Source: Jiella soli (GTDB lineage Bacteria > Pseudomonadota > Alphaproteobacteria > Rhizobiales > Rhizobiaceae). Taken from it: 64,000 bases of DNA. Below are positions 55,548-64,000 of this stretch, in pieces. The first letter of the stretch is position 1; each line of letters opens with the position of its first letter. The notes below the pieces were generated by a model, which searched no databases, had not been told where the DNA came from, and was given only the letters and a program-made list of their open reading frames with translations. The DNA lies in contig NZ_JAJAVB010000013.1 of assembly GCF_020615385.1 (NCBI RefSeq), positions 1 to 64,000 on the forward strand. Direction: 5' to 3'. The position numbers were made by a program, and so were the translations under genes.

Positions 55548-55831
55548 GCTGTCGTAGAAACTTCATTCACCATCTGTCCGCAGGTTCCGAACCATCAGCG
55601 GAGCCCGGCCGGGCGGCCCTTTCGCGCGGTTCCTATCCGCACCGACCTCTCTGTCTCGAAGGGAGGCGGAAGCCGGCGCCATGCGTGTGGCAGAGGGTGC
55701 TTGCGATTTTTCGATGGCCGACAATTGAACGTGGCGTTCGCGCTCACCATCTGAAAGCCATCGGTATTGAGTGTGTCGAAGCACCCGCGATGCTTGGCGT
55801 CGCGGCCCTAATCGAAAGGAACGTGACTGCG

Positions 55832-56278
55832 ATGTCTTCGCAAGCTTTGATTCGTCCTGCCTGGACTCCCGCTACGATCGCTTTGATGGTCGGTGGCTTC
55901 ATGATCTTCTGGCCGCTCGGCCTGGCAATGCTCGCCTACATCCTTTGGGGCGATCGCCTGGAAACCTTCAAGCGCGACGTCAACCGCGGAACGGACCGGT
56001 TCATGGGCTCGTTCAAGCGCTCCGGCTTCAAGCCCGGCTTTGCCGAGCGCACCGGCAATGTCGCCTTCGACGAATGGCGCGAGACCGAGCTTTCGCGTCT
56101 CGACGAGGAGCGTCGCCGGTTGAACGAGGCCGCGTCCGAGTTCGAGTCCTATGCCCGCGAACTTCGCCGGGCCAAGGATCAGGAAGAGTTCGACCGCTTC
56201 ATGCGGGATCGGAATGCGCGCCGCAGCGAACGGACCGGCGCCGACAATTCGCCGGTCGTCGACGGCCAGCCGGCCTGA
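55832..56278 (+). CDS. DUF2852 membrane protein
   Basis: The 148-residue protein has one membrane hairpin (TPATIALMVGGFMIFWPLGLAMLAYILWGDR) and a charged coiled-coil C-terminus (FDEWRETELSRLDEERRRLNEAASEFESYARELR). This is the DUF2852 family of Rhizobiales, function unknown. The ATG at 55832 is preceded by AAAGGA at eleven bases. A strong terminator follows. Confidence 0.9.
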   Translation: MSSQALIRPAWTPATIALMVGGFMIFWPLGLAMLAYILWGDRLETFKRDVNRGTDRFMGSFKRSGFKPGFAERTGNVAFDEWRETELSRLDEERRRLNEAASEFESYARELRRAKDQEEFDRFMRDRNARRSERTGADNSPVVDGQPA

Positions 56279-56330
56279 CACGAACGAACGATCGCAAGGG
56301 ACAGAACTCTCCTGGCGAAAAAGTAGCGGA

Positions 56331-56363
56331 GCGGCGGCGTCCACACGGGCGCCGCCGCTTTTT
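56331..56363 (+). terminator. Rho-independent terminator of the DUF2852 gene
   Basis: GCGGCGGCGTCC pairs with GGGCGCCGCCGC around an ACAC loop, followed by TTTTT. It is 52 bp after the stop. Confidence 0.9.
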
Positions 56364-56417
56364 CGTCTCGACTTCGGTTAGGATGACCGATAGCGGACCC
56401 GGCGCGGTCCACCGTAC

Positions 56418-57257
56418 ATGACACTGCCGACGAAGCGGGTGCCGATGCCCTCACTCCTGCGCCGCACAGCGGCCGAACCCGCCTTGCCGGACCATCTGGA
56501 GCTTGCCGCGGGCTCCCTGCCGGTGACCGTCAGGCGCAATCCGCGCGCCAAGCGGATGATCCTGAGGCTCGCCCCCGGGGCCTCCGGCGTGGTCGTCACG
56601 GCGCCGCGGGAGGCTTCGGCGCGGGCGATCCGGTCCTTTCTGGAACGTCACCGCGGCTGGGTGGAGGATCGGCTGTCGCGGGCGCCCGAGCGGATCGCGA
56701 TCGCGGCGGGCGCGACGATCCCGTTTCGCGGTGCAAGCCTTCTTCTCCTGCATGTCGGCGGGCGCCTGGCGACGCGGATCGAGCCGATCGCGGCGGGCGA
56801 GGCCGTGGCGGGGGAGGCGGGGATGGCCACCGCACCTGCCGATGCTCCTTACGGGGAGCGCGGGACATCTCGCCTTCTGGTGGGCGGCGCGCCTGAGCAT
56901 TTCGGCCGCCGGGTGACGGACTTCCTGAAGCGGGAGGCCCGCCGCGACCTGGAAGCGGCGGTGAAGCGGCACGCCGCTTCCGTCGGCCTCGAGCCGAAGG
57001 CGATGACGCTGAAGGATACGACGAGCCGCTGGGGCTCCTGCACCGCCGACCGCCGGCTCGCCTTCTCCTGGCGCATCGTCATGGCGCCGCCGGAGGTGCT
57101 CGACTATCTCGCCGCGCACGAGGTCGCGCATTTCCAGGAAATGAACCACGGCCCGAAGTTCTGGGCGCTGTGCCGAAGGCTTTGCCCCGACATGGACCAT
57201 GGCCGCGATTGGCTGAAGCGGCATGGCTCGGGGCTGCATGCGATCGGGACGGGATGA
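56418..57257 (+). CDS. M48-type metallopeptidase, YgjP/DUF45 (SprT-like)
   Basis: The 279-residue product has a DUF45 domain. The zinc motif is HEVAHFQEMNHGPKFW (HExxH with the third His), preceded by LKDTTSRWGSCTADRRLAFSWRIVMAPP. It is likely a cytoplasmic zinc protease of unknown substrate. ATG at 56418 is used; MPSLLRR at 56448 is an alternative. The stop overlaps the next start (ATGA). Confidence 0.92.
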   Translation: MTLPTKRVPMPSLLRRTAAEPALPDHLELAAGSLPVTVRRNPRAKRMILRLAPGASGVVVTAPREASARAIRSFLERHRGWVEDRLSRAPERIAIAAGATIPFRGASLLLLHVGGRLATRIEPIAAGEAVAGEAGMATAPADAPYGERGTSRLLVGGAPEHFGRRVTDFLKREARRDLEAAVKRHAASVGLEPKAMTLKDTTSRWGSCTADRRLAFSWRIVMAPPEVLDYLAAHEVAHFQEMNHGPKFWALCRRLCPDMDHGRDWLKRHGSGLHAIGTG

Positions 57258-57895
57258 GCCGGCTTCCGGGCGAGGCTCTGGCGGCCGCGCGCGTGCTCTG
57301 GCAGTTTCATGCCGTCTATGACGAACCGGTTCCCGCAGATGCGATCGTCGGGCTCGGCAGCTATGATCTGAGGGTCGCCGATCGCTGCGCGGACCTCTTC
57401 CATTCCCGGATCGCATCCCGGCTCGTCCTCAGCGGCCGGGCGGGCAACTGGACTGCAAGCCTCTACGCGACGAGCGAGGCGGAGGCCTTCGCGCATCGCT
57501 GCGCCGAACGCGGCGTGCCGGCGGCGGCGATCCTGATCGAACCGGAGGCAACGAATATCGGCGAGAACCTGCGCCTGACGGCGGCCTTGCTGGGGCCGGA
57601 CGTCGCACGCGTCGTCATCGTCACCAAGCCGCAGACACAGCGCCGGGTGCTCGCTGCGGCCGCGCGGCAATGGCCTGATGTCGAGGCGTTGATCACGGCG
57701 CCGGAAACGCCCTTCGAGCGGCAACCGACCGCCGGCCACCCGCTGCCGCGCCTCATCGAGGAAATGGTGGGCGACCTCCAGCGGCTGATCGACTATCCGG
57801 CACGGGGCTTTGCCGCAGAGGTCGATATCCCGGCCGATGTCATGGCGGCCTGGCGCTTCCTCATCGGCGCCGGCTTCGACGGCCATCTCACCTGA
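57254..57895 (+). CDS. YdcF family (DUF218) cytoplasmic protein
   Basis: This 213-residue DUF218 protein lacks the membrane anchor found in the YdcF gene at 25 kb. It has DAIVGLGSYDLRVADRCADLF, LVLSGRAGNW, EATNIGENLRLTAALLG and VVIVTKPQTQRRV, typical of the YdcF branch that binds SAM-like or nucleotide ligands. It is coupled to the metallopeptidase by an ATGA overlap. Its stop codon lies inside a 17-bp tandem duplication. Confidence 0.9.
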   Translation: MSRLPGEALAAARVLWQFHAVYDEPVPADAIVGLGSYDLRVADRCADLFHSRIASRLVLSGRAGNWTASLYATSEAEAFAHRCAERGVPAAAILIEPEATNIGENLRLTAALLGPDVARVVIVTKPQTQRRVLAAAARQWPDVEALITAPETPFERQPTAGHPLPRLIEEMVGDLQRLIDYPARGFAAEVDIPADVMAAWRFLIGAGFDGHLT

Positions 57896-57923
57896 CGGAG
57901 CGGCTCACCTGACGGAGCGGCTC
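57888..57923 (+). repeat. 17-bp tandem duplication across the YdcF stop codon
   Basis: TCACCTGACGGAGCGGC occurs twice in direct tandem (57888-57904 and 57905-57921), plus two further matching bases. The first copy includes the TGA stop of the YdcF gene. The second copy lies in the 63-bp gap before trpF. Confidence 0.85.
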
Positions 57924-57958
57924 TCGACATCGCCGGGCTTTGATGCCACTTCCAAGGC

Positions 57959-58618
57959 ATGACACTCGATATCAAGATCTGCGGTCTGAAGACGCCTAAG
58001 GCCATCGATGCGGTGGTCTCGCGCGGCGCGACCCATGTCGGCTTCATCCATTTCGCCAAGAGCCCGCGGCATCTGGACATCGGCCCGATGGCGGGATTGC
58101 GGGACCTGATCGGTACGCGGGCCGAGGCGGTCGTCGTTACCGTCGATCCGGATGATGCGCTGATCGCGCAGCTGTGCGACGAGGTGAGGCCGGACTGGCT
58201 GCAGCTGCACGGGCGCGAGACGCCGGAGCGGGTCGCCGAGATCAAGGAGCGGACCGGGCTGAAGGTGATGAAGGCGCTGCCAGTATCAGAGGCGGCCGAT
58301 CTTTCCGCCGTGGAGGCCTACCGGCCCGCCGCCGACCGCATTCTTCTGGATTCCAAGCGGCCGAAGGGCTCCGCCCTGCCGGGCGGCAACGGGGTCTCCT
58401 TCGACTGGACGCTGCTTGCGCGGCTTGACCCGAAATTGTCCTATATGCTCTCCGGTGGGATCGACGCGGACAATGTCGCGGAGGCCGTCCGGATCGCGCG
58501 GCCGGGCGGGATCGACATCTCCTCCGGCGTCGAGAGCGCGCCGGGCGTCAAGGACATCGTCCGCATTCACGCCTTCTTCGACGCGCTTGACGAGATCGCC
58601 GTCGCCGCAAACCTTTAG
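57959..58618 (+). CDS. trpF: Phosphoribosylanthranilate isomerase
   Basis: The 219-residue TIM barrel isomerises phosphoribosylanthranilate in tryptophan synthesis. KICGLKTPKAIDAV holds the catalytic Cys, GFIHFAKSPRHL follows, then LQLHGRETPERV and the phosphate-binding LSGGIDADNV and DISSGVESAPGVKD. Length is normal. It precedes trpB with 15 bp between. Confidence 0.96.
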   Translation: MTLDIKICGLKTPKAIDAVVSRGATHVGFIHFAKSPRHLDIGPMAGLRDLIGTRAEAVVVTVDPDDALIAQLCDEVRPDWLQLHGRETPERVAEIKERTGLKVMKALPVSEAADLSAVEAYRPAADRILLDSKRPKGSALPGGNGVSFDWTLLARLDPKLSYMLSGGIDADNVAEAVRIARPGGIDISSGVESAPGVKDIVRIHAFFDALDEIAVAANL

Positions 58619-58633
58619 AAAGGCCAGAGCCTC

Positions 58634-59881
<1,248 letters not shown>

Positions 59882-59911
59882 GCGACGCGCAAGCGCGAGA
59901 GGGAGATCGCT

Positions 59912-60193
59912 ATGGCGGCGGTCGGTGACACGATTTCGGTTCGATCGGCCTTGAAGGCCGATCTCGAAGAAGAAGCACGGCTATCGAACCAGAGCACGAC
60001 GCAAGTGGCGGAGGCGGCGATCGCCGGATATCTCGCCGGCCGGAAACGCAAGCGCGAGGCGGTGCGGCAGGCGCTTGAAGAGGCAAGGCGCGGCGTCTTC
60101 GTGTCCGAGACGGAAGTTTTCCGCTGGGTTGAGAGCTGGGGAACCGCCGACGAACTTCCGACGCCCGAGCCGGATGTCTTCACGCGGCGATGA
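59912..60193 (+). CDS. Ribbon-helix-helix antitoxin (CopG/ParD-like)
   Basis: The 93-residue product has an N-terminal ribbon-helix-helix (TISVRSALKADLEEEARLSNQSTTQVAEAAIAGYL) and a charged C-terminus ending TPEPDVFTRR that would wrap the toxin. It is the antitoxin half of a ParDE/RelBE-type module. The start has GGGAG upstream. Its stop overlaps the ATG of the toxin gene. It is intact, while the toxin is frameshifted. Confidence 0.88.
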   Translation: MAAVGDTISVRSALKADLEEEARLSNQSTTQVAEAAIAGYLAGRKRKREAVRQALEEARRGVFVSETEVFRWVESWGTADELPTPEPDVFTRR

Positions 60194-60472
60194 ACGCCGT
60201 CTTCCTGCCGCGCGCGCTGGCCGATCTGCGCTGGTTCAGGCGGTACTACGAGGCAGTTTTCCCGGAAGGTGCTGCCCGGGCGCGCGACCAATTCGGCAAA
60301 CTCTCGGCACGCTCAAGCAGCATGCCCATGCCGGTCGCGCCGGGGAGGAAGGCACACGCGAGATCGTCATCGGACGGATCCGTTCGTGTTCATTTATACC
60401 GTGACCGAGGACCGGATCGAAATTTTGCGCGTCTGGGATCAGCGCGCCGAGCGCTCGGAGGATTGGCTCTGA
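60190..60472 (+). pseudogene. ParE/RelE-type toxin inactivated by two frameshifts
   Basis: Three frames in succession together read as one RelE/ParE toxin. Frame one gives MNAVFLPRALADLRWFRRYY to DQFGK. Frame two gives TLGTLKQHAHAGRAGEEGTREIVIG, the typical GTREI-type motif. Frame three gives TDPFVFIYTVTEDRIEILRVWDQR to the TGA at 60472. Each junction is explained by one missing base: an A in the AAA run at about 60298-60300, and a G in the GGA at about 60372-60374. No single frame gives a full toxin. Confidence 0.85.
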
Positions 60473-60576
60473 GCAAGCCGTCAGATCCCGACGGCTCCTC
60501 GGGGAAGCCTGCATTCGGCTCGCTCGGATCTCGAAGCAGGTTTGCCGTAACGAAACTGGCCAGCGGAGGTGTTTTC

Positions 60577-60903
60577 ATGACCGACATCGTCGAAATCCAC
60601 GTCACCTGCCCGACGCTCGACGTCGCGCGCGAACTCACCCATGCCCTGCTCGATGCCCGGCTTGCCGCCTGCTGCAACATCTCCAGCAAGGAGGTGGACA
60701 GCCGCTATCTCTGGGAGGGCAAGAAGGAGCGGCATGACGAGTGGCCGCTGACGATCAAGACGCGGGCCGATCTCTTCGACGCCTGCGCGGAGACGATCCG
60801 CCGGAACCATCCCTACGACACGCCGGCGATCTTCGGCTTCAAGGTCGATCTCGTCGACAAGGCGACCGCCGACTGGATCGCCGAGTCTTGTTCAGCCGCG
60901 TGA
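60577..60903 (+). CDS. cutA: Divalent-cation tolerance protein CutA
   Basis: The 108-residue product has the CutA trimer signature: IHVTCPTLDVARELTHALLDARLAACCNI, YLWEGKKERHDEWPLTIKTRADLF and NHPYDTPAIFGFKVDLV. It is a small trimeric protein linked to copper tolerance, with no settled mechanism. GGAGG nine bases before the ATG sets the start. It lies between the toxin remnant and trpA. Confidence 0.94.
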   Translation: MTDIVEIHVTCPTLDVARELTHALLDARLAACCNISSKEVDSRYLWEGKKERHDEWPLTIKTRADLFDACAETIRRNHPYDTPAIFGFKVDLVDKATADWIAESCSAA

Positions 60904-61090
60904 GATAGACGCTTCCGTGATGCCGACGCCGTCCTGTCCGGATGGCCGCTAGGGCGCCGTCCGGCGGCTTAACGCACCGGCGGAATGAACCTCCGCCCTT
61001 TTCAGCCGCGCCGTCCTGGCGTATCCCGACGGCACTTCGGATTATCTCCGCAAGGCTCCACCATCCGCCAGACGCGCGAAAGCTTGCCAC

Positions 61091-61924
61091 ATGACGACAC
61101 GCATCGAAGATCGGTTTGAGGCGCTGAAGGGAGAGGGCCGCCCGGCTCTCGTCACCTTCGTCATGGCCGGCGATCCGGATCACGAGACGGCGCTTCAGAT
61201 CGTCAGGGCGCTGCCGGCGGCCGGCGCCGACATCATCGAACTCGGCATGCCCTTTTCCGATCCGATGGCCGACGGCCCGGCGATCCAGAAGGCGGGACTG
61301 CGGGCGCTGAAGGCGGGGGAGAGCCTGAGGAAGACACTCGGGCTCGTCCGCGACTTCCGCGCCGGCGATAAAAAGACGCCGATCATCCTGATGGGCTATT
61401 TCAACCCGATCTACATCTATGGCGTCGAGGCCTTCGTCGTCGACGCTCTGGCCGCAGGCGTCGACGGGCTCATCGTGGTGGACCTGCCGCCGGAGATGGA
61501 CGAGGAACTCTGCCTGCCGGCCCTGAACGCTGGGCTGAACTTCATCCGCCTGGCAACGCCGACCACCGACGACAAGCGCCTGCCGGCGGTGCTGAAGAAC
61601 ACCTCCGGCTTCGTCTACTACGTCTCGATCACTGGCATCACCGGTGCGGCCGCGCCGGATGCGCAGAAGGTCGCGGCCGCGGTCGGCCGGATCAAGGGCC
61701 ACACCAACCTGCCGGTCTGCGTCGGCTTCGGCGTCAGGACCGGGGAACAGGCCCGCGAGATCGGCAAGGCCGCGGACGGCGTGGTCGTCGGATCGGCCCT
61801 GGTCGCTGCCGTCGAGGGATCGCTCCAAGAGGGCCGCGCGACGGCCGGGACAGTGGGCGCCGTCGCTGCGGTCGTGAAGGAGCTCGCGGCCGGCGTTAGA
61901 TCCGCGCGGCTTGCGTCCGCCTGA
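61091..61924 (+). CDS. trpA: Tryptophan synthase alpha chain
   Basis: This 277-residue TIM barrel cleaves indole-glycerol phosphate to indole, which passes to TrpB. It has [19 protein letters not shown], the catalytic Glu in [17 protein letters not shown], Asp in [11 protein letters not shown], and the phosphate site [13 protein letters not shown]. Length is normal. A 187-bp gap separates it from cutA, so it may need its own promoter. Confidence 0.97.
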   Translation: MTTRIEDRFEALKGEGRPALVTFVMAGDPDHETALQIVRALPAAGADIIELGMPFSDPMADGPAIQKAGLRALKAGESLRKTLGLVRDFRAGDKKTPIILMGYFNPIYIYGVEAFVVDALAAGVDGLIVVDLPPEMDEELCLPALNAGLNFIRLATPTTDDKRLPAVLKNTSGFVYYVSITGITGAAAPDAQKVAAAVGRIKGHTNLPVCVGFGVRTGEQAREIGKAADGVVVGSALVAAVEGSLQEGRATAGTVGAVAAVVKELAAGVRSARLASA

Positions 61925-61973
61925 TCGAGCCGCCATCTCAGACCAGACAGAAGCCACCCGAGAAGGCCGAGCC

Positions 61974-62924
61974 GTGAACTGGATCACCAATTACGTCCGC
62001 CCGAAATTCTCCAGCCTCCTGCCCGCGCGGCAGGTGCCGGACAATCTCTGGATCAAGTGTCCGGAGACCGGCGAGATGGTCTTCCACAAGGATCTCGAGG
62101 CCAATCAGTGGGTGGTGCCGTCCTCCGGCTTCCACATGCGCATCCGCGCCAAGGACCGGCTGAAGCACTTTTTCGACGAAGGTGCCTATGATCTGGTCGA
62201 TCTGCCGAGCGCGCCGGTCGATCCGCTGAAGTTCCGCGACCAGAAACGCTATGTCGACCGGCTGAAGGAAAACCGCGCGAAGGCCGAAGTGGACGACGCC
62301 GTCCTCGTCGCCAAGGGCGCGATCGAGGGCCTGCCGATCGTCGCAACCGTCCAGGATTTCGCCTTCATGGGCGGATCGCTCGGCATGGCCGCGGGCGAGG
62401 CGATCGTGAAGGGCTTCGAGACGGCGATCGCCGAGAAGCGGCCGCTCGTCCTCTTCTCCGCCTCTGGCGGGGCGCGCATGCAGGAGGGCATTTTGTCGCT
62501 GATGCAGCTGCCGCGCACGACCGTGGCGGTGGAGATGCTGAAGGAGGCGGGCCTTCCCTATATCGTCGTCCTGACCAATCCAACGACGGGCGGCGTCTCG
62601 GCGTCCTACGCCATGCTGGGCGACGTCCATATCGCAGAGCCCGGCGCGGTGATCGGCTTCGCGGGGGCCCGCGTGATCGAGCAGGCGATCCGCGAGAAGC
62701 TTCCGGACGGCTTCCAGCGCGCCGAATATCTGATGGAGCACGGCATGGTCGACATGGTCGTCCACCGCCATCAGCTGAAGCCAAAGATCGCCACCCTCCT
62801 GAAGCTCCTGACGAAGACGCCGGTGAGCGGGGCCGTGGCGGCCGGTGATGCGTCGGCGGCGGACGAGGAGCAACTCGGCGACGCCGTGCTCACTGCCGAG
62901 CCGGAACCGGCTAACGCCGACTGA
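61974..62924 (+). CDS. accD: Acetyl-CoA carboxylase carboxyltransferase subunit beta
   Basis: The 316-residue subunit transfers carboxyl from biotin to acetyl-CoA. It has [35 protein letters not shown], and [30 protein letters not shown]. The zinc-ribbon cysteines of E. coli AccD are mostly missing (one Cys), which is normal in Rhizobiales. The start is GTG ([12 protein letters not shown]). It follows trpA with 49 bp. Confidence 0.96.
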   Translation: MNWITNYVRPKFSSLLPARQVPDNLWIKCPETGEMVFHKDLEANQWVVPSSGFHMRIRAKDRLKHFFDEGAYDLVDLPSAPVDPLKFRDQKRYVDRLKENRAKAEVDDAVLVAKGAIEGLPIVATVQDFAFMGGSLGMAAGEAIVKGFETAIAEKRPLVLFSASGGARMQEGILSLMQLPRTTVAVEMLKEAGLPYIVVLTNPTTGGVSASYAMLGDVHIAEPGAVIGFAGARVIEQAIREKLPDGFQRAEYLMEHGMVDMVVHRHQLKPKIATLLKLLTKTPVSGAVAAGDASAADEEQLGDAVLTAEPEPANAD

Positions 62925-62973
62925 CCGCCGGCCACCCTTTGCATCCAACGACGCCGTGGCGTAACTCTCCGCG

Positions 62974-64000
62974 ATGACTACGACCTCCCTGGCCGCAGCG
63001 GAGATCGACGCCCTGATGCTGAAGCATCCGAAGGGGTTCGATCTTGCGCTCGATCGCATCACCCGGCTGCTCTCGGCGCTGGGCGATCCCCATCTCGTGC
63101 TGCCTCCGACGATCCACGTCGCCGGCACCAACGGCAAGGGATCGGTCACGGCTTTCGCCTCCGCGATCCTCGAGGCCGCCGGCCTCGGCGTCCACGTCCA
63201 TACCTCGCCTCATCTCGTCAACTGGCACGAGCGTTACCGCATCGCCGGCTCCCGCGGACGTCATTCGGGGCTCGTCGACGACGGTGTCCTCGCCGAAGCC
63301 GTGCGCCGGGCGGCCGTGGCCAATGACGGCGCGCCGATAACCGTCTTCGAGATCCTGACGGCGGTGACCTTCATCCTGTTCTCGGAGCATCCGGCCGACG
63401 CGGCGATCGTCGAGGTCGGCCTCGGCGGCCGCTTCGATGCGACCAATGTCATGGACAGGCCGGCGGCAAGCGTCATCACCTCGATCTCGCTCGACCACCA
63501 GTCCTATCTCGGCGACAAGGTGGAGCTGATCGCGGCCGAAAAGGGCGGCATCATCAAGCCGGGGGTTCCCCTCGTCATCGGCCAGCAGCCGGAAGAGGTC
63601 GCGCTCGACGTCCTCACCAACATCGCCGACCGGATGAACGCGCCGCTCCTCATCTACGGCCAGGATTTCTTCGCCTACGAGGAACACGGACGGCTCGTCT
63701 ATCAGGACGATCAGGGCCTGCTCGACCTGCCGATGCCGCGGCTTCCCGGCCGCCACCAGGTCATCAATGCGGCGACCGCCATTGCGGCGGTGCGTCAGGC
63801 GGGTTTCGCGCCGAGCGATCTCGCGATCGAGCGCGGCGTGTCGAGCGTCGACTGGCCGGGCCGGATGCAGCGCATCACCGGCGGGCCGCTGCACCGGATG
63901 GCTGCGCCAGGCTCCGAACTCTGGCTGGACGGCGGCCACAATCCCGGCGCCGGGACCGTCATCGCCGAGACGCTCGCCGACATGGAGGAGCGGGTGTCGC
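62974..64000 (+). CDS. folC: Bifunctional folylpolyglutamate/dihydrofolate synthase, 3' end beyond the window
   Basis: The first 342 codons are present; the gene runs off the right edge. It has the ATP loop AGTNGKGSVTAF (residues 50-61), HTSPHLVNWHERYRI, FEILTAVTFILF, EVGLGGRFDATNVM and SISLDHQSYLGD. The C-terminal domain begins with PGRMQRI and LDGGHNPGAG. It adds glutamate to folates. The ATG at 62974 is 49 bp after accD, the usual Rhizobiales order. Confidence 0.96.
   Translation, partial: MTTTSLAAAEIDALMLKHPKGFDLALDRITRLLSALGDPHLVLPPTIHVAGTNGKGSVTAFASAILEAAGLGVHVHTSPHLVNWHERYRIAGSRGRHSGLVDDGVLAEAVRRAAVANDGAPITVFEILTAVTFILFSEHPADAAIVEVGLGGRFDATNVMDRPAASVITSISLDHQSYLGDKVELIAAEKGGIIKPGVPLVIGQQPEEVALDVLTNIADRMNAPLLIYGQDFFAYEEHGRLVYQDDQGLLDLPMPRLPGRHQVINAATAIAAVRQAGFAPSDLAIERGVSSVDWPGRMQRITGGPLHRMAAPGSELWLDGGHNPGAGTVIAETLADMEERVS

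Overview
The window is GC-rich chromosomal DNA from an alphaproteobacterium of the order Hyphomicrobiales (Rhizobiales). The evidence is the set of conserved neighbourhoods: trpF-trpB-trpA-accD-folC, hisC-tyrA beside chorismate mutase, metX-metW, ftsE-ftsX-YdcF-plsC beside hpt, regB-regA-mmcB, and glnII with a small divergent GstI/DUF2735-like gene. A family such as Aurantimonadaceae is possible, but the genus cannot be read from the sequence alone. About 66 protein genes, one tRNA, several terminators and a handful of promoter or operator candidates can be supported.

Layout. 1-1.2 kb: right-hand end of an integrated element, with a truncated integrase facing away from the 3' end of a CAU-anticodon tRNA. 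1.2-6 kb: small secreted proteins, a GNAT/NTF2-like pair, a lipoprotein and an SDR. 6-7.5 kb: nitrogen-regulated glutamine synthetase II with a sigma-54 promoter. 7.5-12.3 kb: a TetR regulator divergent from a three-subunit molybdenum aldehyde oxidoreductase, with a perfect palindrome between them. 12.4-19.4 kb: YcjX/YcjF-like pair, SixA-like phosphatase, P19-like protein, DHA2 efflux pump and a methyltransferase without a canonical start codon. 19.7-28.4 kb: gloB, cupin, response regulator, hpt, cell-division ftsEX, YdcF, plsC, ChaC and a DUF2125 protein. 28.4-29.1 kb: a mostly non-coding gap with a perfect CRP/FNR-like dyad.

29-34 kb: aromatic amino-acid and methionine synthesis (tyrA, hisC, chorismate mutase, metX, metW). 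34-42.2 kb: oxidoreductases, including a glutathione-dependent formaldehyde oxidation operon (class III ADH, GNAT, S-formylglutathione hydrolase) and a LysR-flanked quinone oxidoreductase/monooxygenase pair. 42.4-49 kb: a YnjBCD-type ABC transporter interrupted by an antitoxin-like DNA-binding gene, then hrpB. 49-53 kb: stress ferritin-like protein, RegB/RegA redox two-component system, mmcB and a copper-type MerR regulator. 53-57.9 kb: L,D-transpeptidase, ceramidase-family membrane protein, small stress-type proteins, SprT-like protease and a second YdcF. 58-64 kb: trpF-trpB, then a toxin-antitoxin remnant and cutA, then trpA-accD-folC (cut by the window edge).

Most of the window is ordinary core genome. 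The unusual signals are: two places where an antitoxin-type gene survives inside a housekeeping operon with its toxin either frameshifted (between trpB and trpA) or missing (between ynjB and ynjC); the 22-bp palindrome between TetR and the molybdoenzyme operon; general-stress (EcfG) promoter candidates before two small stress-type genes; the CRP-like dyad in the 28.4-29.1 kb gap; and the methyltransferase gene that seems to start with a non-canonical codon. No clearly new multi-gene system is evident.
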